The translations under genes and the position numbers were made by a program. A stretch of 64,000 nt of DNA. It comes from Heligmosomoides polygyrus polygyrus. Taxonomy: Eukaryota; Nematoda; Chromadorea; Rhabditida; Heligmosomidae. The stretch's first letter is position 1, and each line of letters opens with the position of its first letter. Positions 1 to 12,800 of the stretch are shown here, piece after piece. Location of the stretch: the NCBI GenBank assembly GCA_947396885.1, contig OX377203.1, positions 11,145,298 to 11,209,297 on the forward strand, read 5' to 3'. The notes beneath the pieces are model-generated. The model saw nothing but the letters and a program-made list of their open reading frames with translations, did not search any database and was not told where the DNA came from.

Positions 1-565
1 TGAGGAACTTCGTCTTCATCACGTTCAGCGCAGGCCGTTGTCTACAAGGGCTCCTTGCCACAACTGCAGCTTCTCCTCCAGCTCCTCTCGGCTGTAGGCT
101 ACTAGGGCGATATCTTCCGCGTAGAGGATTGTCTGAGAGGGCCTTCCTCAAGGTGATTCACTATGCAATCAAGCGTCAGCACGAACGGTAGCGGACTTCT
201 TATGTAGAAGCACGGTTACGGAACACGTCACCTTCTTGGGCTCGGATAAAGAATACAAACAGTGCAAGACTATTTGTGCCTAGCTTCAACACCTCCGTAG
301 CAATACGATCATGTCCTGGAGTTGTCCTTGGTTTCATGGATTTGATGGCTGCCTCTATTTCACCTTGAAGAAATAATGGGCATTGAAGAATAATGGCATC
401 CGTGTCGATTGGAGTATATGTGACAGTAATGGTAGATGCGTATAGCTGCTCGTAGAAGTGTCTCGTCGCCGAGGTGATCTCGTATTTGGCTTTGCACAAG
501 AACCCCTCCTCGTTCCTTAACTGGAACAACAGCCTGCTTCCTTTCGTCCACGGATCAATTACCAA
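1..565 (-). pseudogene. RTE-type LINE reverse transcriptase fragment
   Basis: Read on the minus strand this is a piece of a non-LTR retrotransposon reverse transcriptase. From about 565 down to 200 it encodes a region ending in TPGHDRIATEVLKLG, the conserved palm entry of RTE polymerases. From about 130 to 60 it encodes ILYAEDIALVAYSREELEE, the catalytic motif, with YAED where YADD is usual. Near 25-12 the downstream motif LNVMKTKFL continues only after a one-base frameshift, and stops separate the pieces. It runs off the left edge. It is more diverged than the two RTE copies further right and represents another lineage. It lies 3' of the two srsx-like exons and may sit in an intron of that gene. 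Confidence 0.75.
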
Positions 566-697
566 TATAAAATTTCGCTTAATTACCCAGGTTTAAGGCT
601 GAAATAGGCGAAATCGCTGAAACGTCGGTCAATAGACCCTATGCACTCTTGGATCCAGCGAACATTGTTTAATACCCAGATTCTTGTGGCCACTCAC

Positions 698-1036
698 GAA
701 AACACCAGGTAGGGAGTCATCAGAATGAAGCACTCGTTTCGCCTGATCTCTCCTCCACGTATCCCCAACACGGCGTTGATCAGCTCGCCGAACAGGCACA
801 TCAGCTGATAGAAGGACGTGAGTGCAAGTAGAATACCTTGAAAGCAACCGAATGTAGGCAGAATTTTCGTGGGAGCGCATGTCTTTCTCACCGTGTTTCG
901 TCTGCAGGTTCCTATTCCGAATCGTCGCTATGATAAGGTTGACGTTGCCGAAAATGCCGAACACTTCAAAGCTGACGATGATGATGGGAACGATCGTCGG
1001 CGCCAATCGAGCCAGTGTCTCCCACGTTGTAGACAT
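698..1036 (-). CDS. srsx-like chemoreceptor, first two exons only
   Basis: Exon 1 (1036-892) starts MSTTWETLARLAPT and encodes TM1, then GIFGNVNLIIATIRN. It ends at a GT donor in phase 1. Exon 2 (836-698, 139 nt) encodes ILLALTSFYQLMCLFGELI and PYLVF, and ends at a GTGAG donor. Sizes, phases and wording match exons 1 and 2 of the two complete paralogues at 13422-6853 and 27745-32231; exon 1 is nine bases longer because of three extra N-terminal residues. No exon 3 (the 69-nt TM3 exon) is visible before the left edge. Instead a reverse transcriptase fragment follows. Either the rest lies beyond the window past a retroelement-bearing intron, or the gene is truncated. In nematodes this family is expected to be a G-protein-coupled sensory receptor. 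Confidence 0.7.
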
Positions 1037-1483
1037 CGTCTACTTCCTGACAGATTTAGGGGTAGAAGAGGAGGTATGTTGAAGTAGTAATAACGGCGGA
1101 AAATATCCAGTCCGCTAAAATGCGTACGAGAACTCAGCAATTGTCGTCAAAAGAGGATCGACAGACTGGAAATGGCTGGTTTGACTGATCTGATTCGAAA
1201 AGTCGCATTACCGAGACGGCAGACATCCTCTACGCTGGTCATGCAAAAATTCTAAGCAGAATACTTTGTTGGTACAGGATGCCATGAACTTTTATGGAAA
1301 GACAGACCGGTGCAATTCTGCAAAGCAACTTCACAACAACCGTGTTTACTAGCAAACATGGCAAAAAAACAAGTTCATCACTTCGGCACTGCTGCATCAC
1401 CTTTGCCGCAAACAAAACGGCATTTCTATACCATTTTCATGTCGAATTCAAGACTTTTCGAACCAAATTGGACACTGTTCTAA

Positions 1484-2050
1484 CAAGGGAAGGATACTAG
1501 GTGACCATGGGACTTTGAGATGGGACGTATATCACGGAATGCGGCTTCGAACGCTGATTCCAGATATATGTATGTTCCGTTTCTGCTGTGCGCATCTGTG
1601 AACGGAGTTATGGACCATTTTCAAAGCAGGCTCCTTTGCCCTCTAGGTCCACGCAGAGCGGGCCAATCACAAGAGAGCGAGCTCAAGTAGGGTTGAAACT
1701 GCGCTACCGGGCCGAGCAGTGGTGGCGCAGGGGTGGAGGGGCGCGTGGTGGGACGTGGTGGGTTATGGTTCGAGTCCCCTGCGGTGCAGGATTTTTGCAC
1801 TTCCTAAAAAGATCTGCCACCATCAAACAAAGCTCTCTATGTCAAATTACAACGGAAAAGTTCACCAGAAAGGGCTTGTCTGGATCTGAACCTAGAGGGC
1901 AAAGGAGCCTGCTACGAAAATGGTTCATAACTCCGTTCACAGATGCGCAAAGCAGAAACGGAGCATATATTTGGAATCCGCGTTCGAAGCTACATCCAGT
2001 GATGTTCGTCTCATCTCAAGTCCCCATCGTCACCTAGTATCCTTCCCTTG
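1484..2050. mobile_element. 567-bp TIR element with TAA target duplication
   Basis: The ends are inverted copies beginning CAAGGGAAGGATACTAGGTG and the element is flanked by TAA on both sides (1481-1483 and 2051-2053). The inverted homology extends inward over most of about 180 bp per arm. Only the centre (about 1670-1890) is unpaired, and it contains a tRNA-like module. The first bases (CAAGG, then AAGG or AGG) match the ends of the 6.5-kb foldback element at 44395-50882, which also has TAA duplications, so the two belong to one family. No transposase is present. Confidence 0.75.
1722..1796 (+). promoter_or_regulatory. tRNA-like A-box/B-box module in TIR element
   Basis: TGGCGCAGGGGTGG (1722 onward) resembles the RNA polymerase III A box. 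GGTTCGAGTCCCC (1767-1779) is a perfect B box. A T-run follows at about 1792, then a TTTGCACTT-like end. The spacing (about 45 bp) is tRNA-like. The module sits in the unpaired centre of the 1484-2050 element. Confidence 0.5.
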
Positions 2051-2053
2051 TAA

Positions 2054-3555
2054 GTTGACCTGTGAACTTTGAAATCAAATTGAACGCCTTCCAAGTCGAG
2101 ACGAGCTTCTTACAGGTTAAACTACAGACTGTTTAAGATGGTAAGAATATTTTTTGTTCAAAGTAAACTTAGAATAACCTTTTTTGGTTTTTTTACTTTA
2201 GCTGCCGAATGAGTGAAACGATTTTATAATTTTTTTTTGCGAAAAATAATAAATCAAATTTGTTAAGGAGCAGCAAGGCAGCAATCATGCACTGCATTAG
2301 AAGACTGGATCGCGCCATGCAGCCAAAAAGTTCAACGCAACGTTTATTTGATTGATACTGTAAATACTGCAAGAAAGTCAAGATATGTGTGTTTTTTACA
2401 ACAGTTTGTGTTGCACCGCTTGCAGGAGTGAAACTGCATGCAAACATAAATTTTGCTATCAATCGAATAAAAATCGCGAAGTTTCGGACGAGGGCATGGC
2501 GCATATAAAATGGTCGCCTTCATGCTCTTTAAAAACTCATTGTTTTCCTCAAAAGTAAGATTCTCATAAAACTAAAACTATAAGTTCTCTTATTGGGATG
2601 TAAATTACAACTTCAAAGACTATTATACTAAAATGTTCCTTGAAGAAAAAATTATTCTAACATTTTTGGAGAGTCTCTGGTTTTATAGGAAAAGCTCTTT
2701 TCACATTGGAAGGGTTCAGATTTATTTCAAATGTTTTAGGCAAGCTTAGAAGTGTGTCCAATTTGACGTGAAAAGTGTCCAATTCGACCTGAAAATGGTA
2801 TATTTGACCAATGGCGGTAGCATTTTAGGCAAGAAATCGGCAAGAGGAAGTAGACGTTGAACATGCATGGAATTTGGCCTCTGGATTGCTAAATTGCTGA
2901 ATAAATTGCTTGTACAATTCAGTCCAATTCATAATTGCGCGACCCTCATGTACCACCTTTTGTAGCCGGCTACAAAAAAAGCCAGCAATAGGCTCTTTGA
3001 GCGGATCAAATGCGAGCTCTGAACGTCAATAGTCATGCTCTAGAAGGACAAAATGAAGCGAGAGGTGGACGTTAAGACTTAATATTAATGTTATCGATCA
3101 AGTTCGCGTGGAGTATTTTGCGAAGCGAGTGTGAGCTTCATGAAGCGCTGGAGAATATTGGTAACGGAGCCTTATGATTACCTCAGCAGTTATAGTGAAC
3201 GGGATCGAAGCTGTCTAGACTACGAACACCTGCGTGGCAGAAGAATAGAAAGAGTGCAGGTGTCGCTCTGTATTTTTTTGCTCCTAGGGGATCTAATTAG
3301 CTTATTTACGCTGATTTATTATGACCATTTGAGTCTCACGCGGTTCAAAGCGCCACTGGTGCGTGGGGGTATCGAACTGCGTAGATTCTGATTCTGCAAC
3401 AGTATCCTTCAGACTGAAAAGGAGTTCAGCGATTCTTAAGAGGCCTAGTGACGTTTCAACAACACAACAAAGTCGCCCAGGCTCCGAGTGCCTCACATGG
3501 GTCTAATACGGATCTGTGGAGCTTAGGAACCACCCATATACTTACTTGCGATACT
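2054..3555. other. no gene recognised
   Basis: AT-rich intergenic sequence. Open frames here are short and lack nematode exon signals or recognisable protein similarity. Two short T-runs and one A-rich stretch are present; nothing else is supported. Confidence 0.5.
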
Positions 3556-4040
3556 TGCGACCCGTTCCTCAGCAACGATTTGTCTTGCGCGGGTCCCAAC
3601 TCGTTCGCCACCTTGTTTGATCGTGAGCTAAAGTTGACCAGTGGACGAGCACCTTAATCGAGTTGATGTTAGACGTACGCATGTTGTTCCGATGAGCGAG
3701 CAAATCTTGCATCGTAGAGGAGGACGACCAAGTGGTCGTTTCTTGCTGAGTGGTTCCCAATGCACAGTGGCGGTACTCCAACGTCCGTCAAATGTCCAGC
3801 GGAATGATGCTTCGCTTCATCGATATGAAGGATGACGTCCCGGACTCTGGACATTGCTCGGATCTGTTCATTGTGTAATCCGGAGAGTCGATGCCGGTGT
3901 AGAGAGATGTCGACCATCTTCCTTTCCAATGCCCTTTGCACTCTTCGTGATTCATCTTCTGCTGCTTTTGTTATGGCCCATGTTTCGCAAGCGTAACACA
4001 GCGCAGGAAGAACTGTGGAATCAAAGCTTTATACTCAACC
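3556..4040 (-). pseudogene. RTE LINE C-terminal fragment
   Basis: On the minus strand, from about 4040, the frame reads [18 protein letters not shown], then SRRVQRALERKMVDIS, AGH and, after a frameshift, a remnant of the GRPP-RW motif (about 3760-3700). This is the conserved tail of RTE polyproteins, seen in better condition in the copies at 45441 and 53844. It is 5' truncated and interrupted by frameshifts. Confidence 0.7.
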
Positions 4041-4224
4041 AACAATCATCACGGTCATTATCAACAACCATTCGCCAATGAACAAAAATCGAGAGCTCTC
4101 AGAAGAGGGCATTGCATAACCTCTTTTGTTTGTACTAGAAAAAGGTCGTCTTTCTGCCCACAATAAAGTAAAATAGTGCCAAGGCCTCATTTTGCAACAC
4201 GACAAAGGACGAGGAGAGGTTGAA

Positions 4225-4640
4225 AAAAATTTTTCGCCCAAACTTCGCCTAAGGGAGGTTATTTGGGATGCTGATTACGAATCTGCCATCCGTTTTTCGT
4301 TTTACGCTGGAGTTTGGACGAAATAGGTGACCATTACCTTAGTTACCCGTACGTATCGTAATCTACCGTACCCCAGCGTAAAACGAAAAACGGATGTCAG
4401 ATTCGTGATCAACCCCACAAATAACCCCCCCTAGGCGAAGTTTGGGCGAAATCGGTGATTATGACCTGACAGCCTTAGTCACCGGTACCTACCGTAACTA
4501 TCGTAGTCGGCCGAAATTTTTAAAACGGATGTCAGATTCGTGATCAGCACCCCAAATAATCCTCCTAAACAAAGTTTGGGCGAAATTTTTTCGAACTCTC
4601 CTCGTCCTCTGAGACCGTAAAGTACAATAGTGTCGAGGCC
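4225..4640. repeat. satellite-like repeat monomers
   Basis: About two and a half monomers share segments such as GATTCGTGATCAGCACCCC, AAATAACCCCCCTAGGCGAA and ACCTACCGTA, in mixed orientations. The same unit recurs at 17860-18430, 19690-19780 and 57290-57480. Copies always include the invertible core reading towards or away from AAACGGATGTCAGATTCGTG. Confidence 0.65.
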
Positions 4641-5842
4641 TTTTCTGTTGACGATCGCCGGATACTTTTCCACTTGAGCTCGATTCACTTGACCCAATTG
4701 TTCACAGTGGAGATCTGCGTCAACAGTTTGTCTGTGTTTCAGCTCTTCAAAATGAACTATTCAGCGGATACACACTAGCGCCTTTCCGGGATGTAAAGTC
4801 AACTTCGCAGCACTTCTTGTTGATTCAATTACAGATAGCCACAAGAGAAAAAACGGATCTGTACGGTGTCGCTAAAGCAAAGCGTCGCAAGGAGGGGTGC
4901 GCGATGTCGCCGGTAAACTTTTTACCGAATATTTTTAACTTGGAAATTCGCCGGCAATTTCCGGTGAATTCGGTAAATCCGTTAGTTTTTTAACTTAATA
5001 TTTCCTCGAAAAAAAACTAGTTTTAAGCACCGGTGATGTCCAAGAGAGAAAAGCTTTTCACCAAAACATCATCACGTTCAGGGAAGCCATACCATCTTTA
5101 TTTTGTCATACATATGGTATCCTAAAACAAACAACACCCTAAAAACAATGAGCATCCCACAGCAAACATAAAAGCAGAATTTTCAAAACAAAATCCTCCA
5201 AGAACAACAATGGAGGTAGGAGTCAACTTAGAGACCAGAATAAGAGAACTTCCGAAACAACAGAACATTTTCAAATACAGGCATTACCTAGTGGTTAAAT
5301 CCGACCAATGTCAGCCTTGAAAAAAAGTTATACTGCAAAATTTCCAGTGTGATTGCCTTGGTAGACTTTGCAATTTAATTAGCTCCTTGCTTCAGTTACA
5401 GTGTAATGAAAACTTAATTCTTCATTCCGTAGTTGAATACTTAAATATAAAAGTATCGCTTACAAAGATTATTTTGAAGATAATCATCGTTTCGCAAAAC
5501 AACTCGTCAGTCAACTGTGTATGCGACTACGTTGCTTATTTATTCATTTAACTCTTGCCTCTAACTCACGTGTGTTATTTACCTATTTTTCTCTGTAGAA
5601 TGTGACCCCACAAGAGTATATTGCTATAGACATCGACCTTCCCTGTAGGTCTCTTCCGCTTGCCTCGATCTCTATAGGTTCAGGTCACATAGGCAGTACC
5701 CGCTTCTTCTGACCTTAGTTGTTGCGCATAGAAACACAACAATGGTAATTCACTTGTCGTAGTCACTCCTTGCCCTACTTATGATCCTTCTAGAGTGACT
5801 TTCGCTTCTTTACTTAAGAAATTATATCCTCTATAGAGCTTA
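4641..5842. other. no gene recognised
   Basis: No recognisable coding exon. 4915-5010 carries short internal inverted patches rich in ACCGAAT/ATTCGGT. The remainder is AT-rich. Confidence 0.45.
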
Positions 5843-6054
5843 AGGCCGCCATAGACTTCTGCGGCACCGCTCGGCGGCGCCGCTGGAGGCGAGCTCTGCG
5901 TCTCTGCCCTATGGTTAAGCATAGGGCAGCGGCGCCGCCGGTGCCGCCGGTGGCGCTGGCGGCGCCGCTGGAGGCGAGCTCTGCGTCTCTGCCCTATGGT
6001 TAAGCATAGGGCAGCGGCGCCGCCGAGCGGCGCCGCAGAAGTCTGTGGCGGCCT
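5843..6054. mobile_element. MITE, 212 bp, TTA duplication
   Basis: Ends are AGGCCGCCATAGACTTCTGC and its inverse, flanked by TTA at 5840-5842 and 6055-6057. The interior is a very GC-rich foldback with a 50-60-bp block occurring twice in direct orientation. The same end family (AGGCC...CTTNTGCGG) occurs at 28109-28449 and 61406-61681. Confidence 0.75.
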
Positions 6055-6057
6055 TTA

Positions 6058-6852
6058 GAGGTGAAACAGGATATAAATACTATCTTCTAATAAAAGAGCT
6101 TCTTGCACCCGTAACAATTCTCCATTCACTTGTAAGTAAAAAGCAGTGATCCGATGAACTAAGGCGACCTAAGCCCAGACTCATTAATGACTTTACCCAG
6201 GGTTATATGGGTAGAGGGTAGAAATTAAGACATTACCTGGAATTAGTAAGGTGTGTGAATGGTGGAGTAAAATTATATCCTTCACTGAATTAATACCAAG
6301 CTTATCCCTTGTCCATTGTCCTCTGGTGCTAAACTTATCCGTTACCATTAACCCATTACTTTAGCAAGTGTGACTCAGCTATCTAATGTTCATGTACAAG
6401 GGAGATATAAAGGAGAGAGTACGAGGAACACAACTTAGATAGCAAGTTTATGGTGAACACAAAATCAATGGTGAGGCAAACAGTGGAGCTGATGGAGTCG
6501 TGTGTGAGATCCTTGTCGCTCGAATCTGCTCTTTATATGCACATCCGTTCACCAGGGCGTGGCTAAATTCAAATAGAATTGTGGAAGACGGTGGGGCAGG
6601 CAATGACCTCTCCCGGCGGTGATGTATCCGCCGGTCATTCCACCGTAGGCACCGTCAACAGCATGGATTACGGGAGGGAAGTGAGCCCAACCCAACACTA
6701 TTTGAATGTTTCCTTAATTTGTAGCGGAGAGAACTGAATACTGCTGATCGCTAGGATCTCTTCCTGGTCGTGCTGTTCGGTAGGGGTGGAGTGATTTGCT
6801 GACTTGTTGTGCTAAATCTCCTTGAGCAACTCTTTGCCAGTCTGAAAATTTG
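6058..6852. other. 3' flank of srsx-like gene, nothing recognised
   Basis: Lies 3' of the minus-strand chemoreceptor gene. No coding exon, RNA gene or inverted-repeat element could be supported here. Confidence 0.45.
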
Positions 6853-9800
6853 TTATCCTTCATGAACTGTAGGAAGCCTACATTTCCTCACTAACCTGGT
6901 TGGAAGCAAACAACTCAGCTGTTGCAAAAATACGCTGCGGTACATCTGGTTTTTAGTAAAGTAGACGTAGTAATTTGCGGAGTAAGCCATCATTTCAAAC
7001 ACAACCTGAACAACGTACTCAATTTGACCACGAAACGTGTAGGGCAACAAGAGAAAGTTCTGAAAATTAGGGATTCCAAAAACTGGTGAAATCCTATCAA
7101 TTTCTTTTCGTTTACGGATTCAATTTAGAAGTTGGTGAGCTGTACAACTACTGACCATGTATCCCTGCACCACATCAGTCACAACGCTAGGTTCCATCCA
7201 ACTTATAGACACCAGTGTTATCATCAGCGTACACCATGTCGTCGAGTAGATTGAAATCAGCCACAAAAGTGAATGAAGAGCCTGTGGACAAGTACTAAGG
7301 TCGCTAATCTCCTGTGAAGATGGTACTAGCTCACCTTTCTTTGCGAACTGTTCTTGACTATATTCTTGCGTAGTCGCTTCTCTGAACAAAGATTAGTTCG
7401 TTTTTACGAGTACTAGTCGAGCATTTTCTCAGCACAACGTGCGCTCTGATTAAAATAGCAGAAGGCCAAGTGCGGGAATACATCCCGTCACTTCTACCCG
7501 GAATTCGTGCCACTCCCTTCCTTTTGGCAAGTAATTTCACGGCGACTCACTTTTGCAACGGTACTACAGCGTATTTCGTGCAATTGCAATCCACTTATCA
7601 CATCCATTCTCATCTGAACATGAAGTTATAGCTCCGAATGTCATCTTCACACAGTTGTCGTGGTACTGCTTGTTGCTTTCAACCGTCCTCATCTGGTGGT
7701 TCAGTTGAGCTGTTTCCTCCCTGATATATGCCCCTCGGGTGAGCGTAGCGCTGTCGAAGATTACCAGGTTCCTGGTTCGGATTTTTGCCCAGGCCAAGGC
7801 TTTCATCCTTTGGGGTCGGTGTGTTGTTGCTGGACTCGTGTGGTAACGTTAAGGCGCTGACTTTTTCATCGGCTTTATGGGTGACTTGTATGGGGGCGTT
7901 TATGCAGAGGTACGAGATGTTCCCCCATTCTCTTTAAAAGTGGTCTTGCTATTATATTTCGCCTATATAAAATTCTTCAAAGGGTTTGCGCAGCACACAT
8001 CTCACCAGGCATATTTGGTTCTCTCCTTTGCAACTTATGTGGTTCATCATATCACTCTCGTGAACGTAATGCTATGGGCCTGTTCATACTTCGAGCGACA
8101 GGAGCGACTGGGACAACGGACGGGTGTGGTGTACGTAAGTAATTACGTTGAGGCGGCAGCGATCTCATTTTTGTGCGTGCGGTCGCGCGTGCGTTCCTTG
8201 TCTGTGGCGGGTCGGTTTACCTCGCGCGGTGGAGTGGACGAGATACCCCAACCTCCATGCCAACATCGTAGTACGCTTTGAAATGGTGTAAAACTCTAAC
8301 CATAACATGAACAGAGGAGAAGCTGGGAGGTATCAGGGAGTGAATGTGGTCAAGACAAGACTTTGACCCAGTAGGTGGAGAATACTCCTACAGTAGATAG
8401 TAGAATAAAATAACGACACACAGGGGTCTCTGATGTTTGCAGCGTATTTTCTCAGATTTTCCATCGTGTCGCATCCGTTCGGCGCTGTTCTTGGAGAGCA
8501 TTCCTTGCTGCTCTATTCATTGTCCGGGGTGATAGAGAGCTTTTATTGTTAAGACACTTACCAAGTAAAATTTTATAGCAGCTCGAAAGACGGTTTCCGA
8601 AATTCTTTGCACATTTTCCTAGAATACTTGACCTTGTTATCAAGTTTTGTTAACGTTTTCAGGGATAGCTGAGACGTGAGACTGTTGCTGATTCAAAAAC
8701 TAGTCAATGGAGCATTAGTCCTGTAGTTTTCTTCTTAATTTTAATTTCGTTTGCCACTTGATCGTCAGCTTTCTCCAAATCGTTATTGGCTAGACGTATT
8801 GGCGCCATTAGCTGTCCCTACCGCCAGCAGTCGAACCTGGAAGCGCTCTGCATATTGATTTTAGTACGGGTTCGTACGTTAGGTGTCTCCCTGGGTTACG
8901 GTAGTGCGCCCCGCCGCCCGTCACCGCCCTCGATTACGGTAGCGTGCGAGTTGTTGAACCCGCCTTGGATGAGGTGCAACGGATGAACAGAGCAGACCAT
9001 GCACAGTGGGGCAGACTTTCTGTTGTAGGGTAGTGATTGACGACTTTTTTTCGTTTTCTGCTATTTTTCTCTTTACCCTTCTAGTTTTCATACGCTTTGG
9101 GCTCTGAGTGACTCCTGCTGGGGTTGGGGTGGGTTCGCCTTATAATTCATTTTAACGAAGGCAATAAAGATGGATTTAGACACGTGCTAGTAATACTCAA
9201 CTAAAAAAGTATAAAACAAGTGGAAGAAAACACATAGAAAAGCTGAAAAGAGGACATGGCTCGAGCGAAAGCTACAAAGCGTCGTGCACTAAAGAAGTGT
9301 AAAAAGAGACTTGATGTGGTGCTCTTTTTCCATTTCGTCTTTGGAATCTCAGAGGTGGCATGTGGTCGGACCCAAAACTCGCAGAGAAGAAGAATAGAGA
9401 GCCAAAAATGGTGAAGAATCAGGTCCGGCCTGCTTCAGTGTGGAATATGCTCCACGACAGCAATGCGCACTCTGCTCGACTCGCCTCATCTCGTACTATT
9501 ACAAACCTCGTTCGTGGCGGACGCGGCACCAGGTCTGCCTACGGTAATCGAGCGCGGCGCTCCGCCCCCTACAGTAATGGGAGATACCTAACGTAAGACG
9601 CACCCATTTTAGTACGGTGCAGCTCGTACGCGTCCGCCTCGCGACTGGAGGCGACCCGGCTGCCGCACCTCGTCGCGACCGCGCGCGTGGCAGCGAATGA
9701 GTGTCGTTGCTCGCAGCCATAATTACTTATTCCACATTACGTTCGTCGCGGACAGAGAGTGGAGTACATAGTTATTTAAATACACCACACTACGTCCATC

Positions 9801-12800
9801 GCACCAGTTGCTCTTGACGCTCTTGTCGCTCCAATCGCTCTTGTTGCTCGAAGTATGTATGAACAGGGCCTAAGAGTTGTTTTCTTAGAGATGTATGGTT
9901 GGAACCGAAGGCATATGGAGGACCCTTAGGCCTATGGTATACTCCCGTCCGCTGCAGCGACGCGGGAGTGTACAGCGATGCGACGGCTCGTGATGCGCGT
10001 CCCGAGCCGTCGCCATCGCTAAGGCTGACATAGTTCGCGCAGTTCTGCAGACGGAGACTTTTGCAGAATGTTAGCGAATCAGCTGAATCAGCATGTCTAC
10101 GACTTGTGGTCCCTTTTCATATAGAAGTGTGGATGCGCACTTCTCATAATTCTTAATTGTTGGTGCGGAATGAAACGCAGTACTCTTGGAAATGCCGAAG
10201 ATAACGCGGACACGAAAAAAACGAGTTCAAAAACATTAGTTTTAAAAACTTGAGGCTGAAATGGCAGATTTTTGTGATCATCGCGTCACGATAACCCTCT
10301 AATGACCTGACAAGCACAAAACTGTGCGTCTTCGTGCCTATGTGGAACCTGAGAATCAAAAGAAATACCGCAATCTCAGCGAAGACGCTTAAAAGCTCAG
10401 CTAGAAAAACATGACTTTGAAAAAATCGGCGTTCAATTGGCACACTTCTGTGCCGTACATGTCAACAGGACCTCCCTGTGACTTGTCCGGCACAGAAATG
10501 TAGATTTCCCTGCCGGCGAGGAAGTTCAGAGGCGAAAAAAATGCGCGGATCGGCACAGAAGTGGGAAAACCAGCCCAAAAAATATCTCCTGAAAAACTAG
10601 CCGTTCAAGCCGTCGAAAAAGCCCAAGATGAGTCTATCCACGACGAAAACCCTACGAGTAGAACAACAGAGAAATCACATGACTATCCAACATCACCAGA
10701 CGTGTGTTGAAATTGCTGTGGTATGGTCAGGAACTAAGGAAATGTCGAAATAAGTAAGCGGATGTGTACAGAATAGGGCACGGCAAGCACTCCCCCCTCC
10801 GCGACCATCGCTGCTCGTCGCTCGTCGCAGGGCAGCGACGGCCGTCGCACGGGAGTATGTTCCATTCCCGCCACTAGGAGGTATAACACTCCTCTGCGAC
10901 GCATCGCGGGAGCGATGGCGCGTCAACTGACAACCGCGCCCCACTGCGCCGTCTACCACTGCAGCGAAAGCGCGCCGTTGACAGATGCCCCACGCCCGTC
11001 GCTGGAGCGACGCGGGAGTATACCATAGGCCTTACGCCACTGTTGACGTCTATCGCAAAGGAGTCTGATAAGAAGGAATGATAAGTTGAGAGTGAACGTT
11101 GAAGTCGCCAACAAGCGTTGAGTGTGAGCTTTGTGAAAGAACGGAGAAATCGCTTGCCAATATAGAAGGTCAATTAAGCAATCATTCTGAGGATTAGAGA
11201 ACGCTGTATTCTTTAACTAGTACGATGCAGAGAAACCTTATTTGTTTCCCTGTCTCTCTTGAAAGAAAGCAGAACTGCTTTGAAATAACTCCTATGCCCC
11301 CAATTAACGCCTAGTAGGATACTTTTTGAAATCTTCTAAAGAAGTTTCAAAAAGTACCCTACTGACGACAAATCGTCTCCTTTGACGGACTCCGCGCCCC
11401 ATTTTCGACTGCCGCGCGCGCGCTCTGGGTCTCCTCCTTCCCCGGGCTATTTCTCTGGGTTTCCTGATTTTCAGGGTCTTCCTAGGAATCAGCGCTCCCA
11501 GCCTTCTTCATGGGCTTGGCGGCCATTCGAGCGGCTGTGCGCGTCCGGGAGGGGTCGTTAGGAGGGGTTTCTCGTTTGCGCGTATTTGTGTCGTGGCTTT
11601 TTCCTTCAGACTCCTTGCGCGTGTCCTTCTGGGTCCGATTTGTGCATGCTTTGTCGTACTAGTATATCTTGTGTGTTATTCGTGTAGTAATGTCGCTATA
11701 TCTTGTTGTATTGTTCTTATATCTCATTGTGCCTCATGATTTCTGCCCTTGAGCTGTTCTTATTTCTTATATCCGCTTGTATTGCATTGTGTCGCCTTGC
11801 TATTTCCTCCTGTGGGTTCAGTGTCTTCCTATAGTGGGGTTTTGGCTCTGTTTCTCATTTCTACTGCCTATTGCCGGTTCACTTAGTTGGCTTAGGTTTT
11901 GTATAGTATTGTTTTGCTCTTGTTGAAGTGCATTTTGTTACCTTGGTTTGTTCCTCTTAGTTGTAGTCATGGTTTGCTTTCCATATCATTCCTTATCATC
12001 CTTTTGATTACCATCGATGCAAGTTATCGTTATTCACTATTCGCGTGCGTATTTATTTATGTATATTATAAATAAAGGTTTAATTACCCAAGTTTGAGGT
12101 GACTTCCTTTGCGTCTGATCGCACCAACTACTTATTCCGCGTGGCAGCTTATTTCTGTGTATTCATCTGGAGTCATCTTCACCTACTAAGCGTTGGCCAC
12201 ATATATTATAGGCAATACATGTGGTCGTTGACCACATATATTATAGACATGCTGCCAAATACACAGCATTTCTGAGAGAACGCGGTAGGAAGTCTTCAGG
12301 TTTGTCTGGTTTCCTGAGCATTGCTCAATCGTTTATTAGTAATCTGCTAAAGGTAAAGGCTTACCTCGGTAACGGATAGTTGTATAGATAGCAAAATAAA
12401 CCAGAAGTACAACCATGTTCGAGAAGCCATTCCAATGTATCCAAGCTTTGGACAACTGTTGCCCAACGATTTGGGAGGGATTGCAGAGAAAAATCCTTGA
12501 AGCGCAGAGACATCTGAACTCTGCTGAACAGAAACAATTGCAAGTTCTCACGTTGGGTTGGATTTATCGTTGACCACATATATTATAGACATGCTGCCAA
12601 ATACGGCAGCATTAACGGCTGCCGGCAGTGAAACGATGCACACATATACCGACGTCCTCATTGTAATATGTCTATGTATAGCAAGATTCTCGTGATTAAT
12701 TAGTGGAAACAGCGACAATAACGGGCTTACCTCACTGGCCAGAGTAATGATAGATGGATGTCAAGGGCAAGAACAAGGAACATCCCTGATTGTAGGCAGC

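Noticed and set aside
1588..2037. 149-codon frame
   Set aside because: It spans the arms of the 567-bp TIR element and its tRNA-like centre; not protein-like.
7877..8281. 134-codon plus-strand frame with hydrophobic stretches
   Set aside because: Overlaps the left end of a TIR element and has no splice context or recognisable family.
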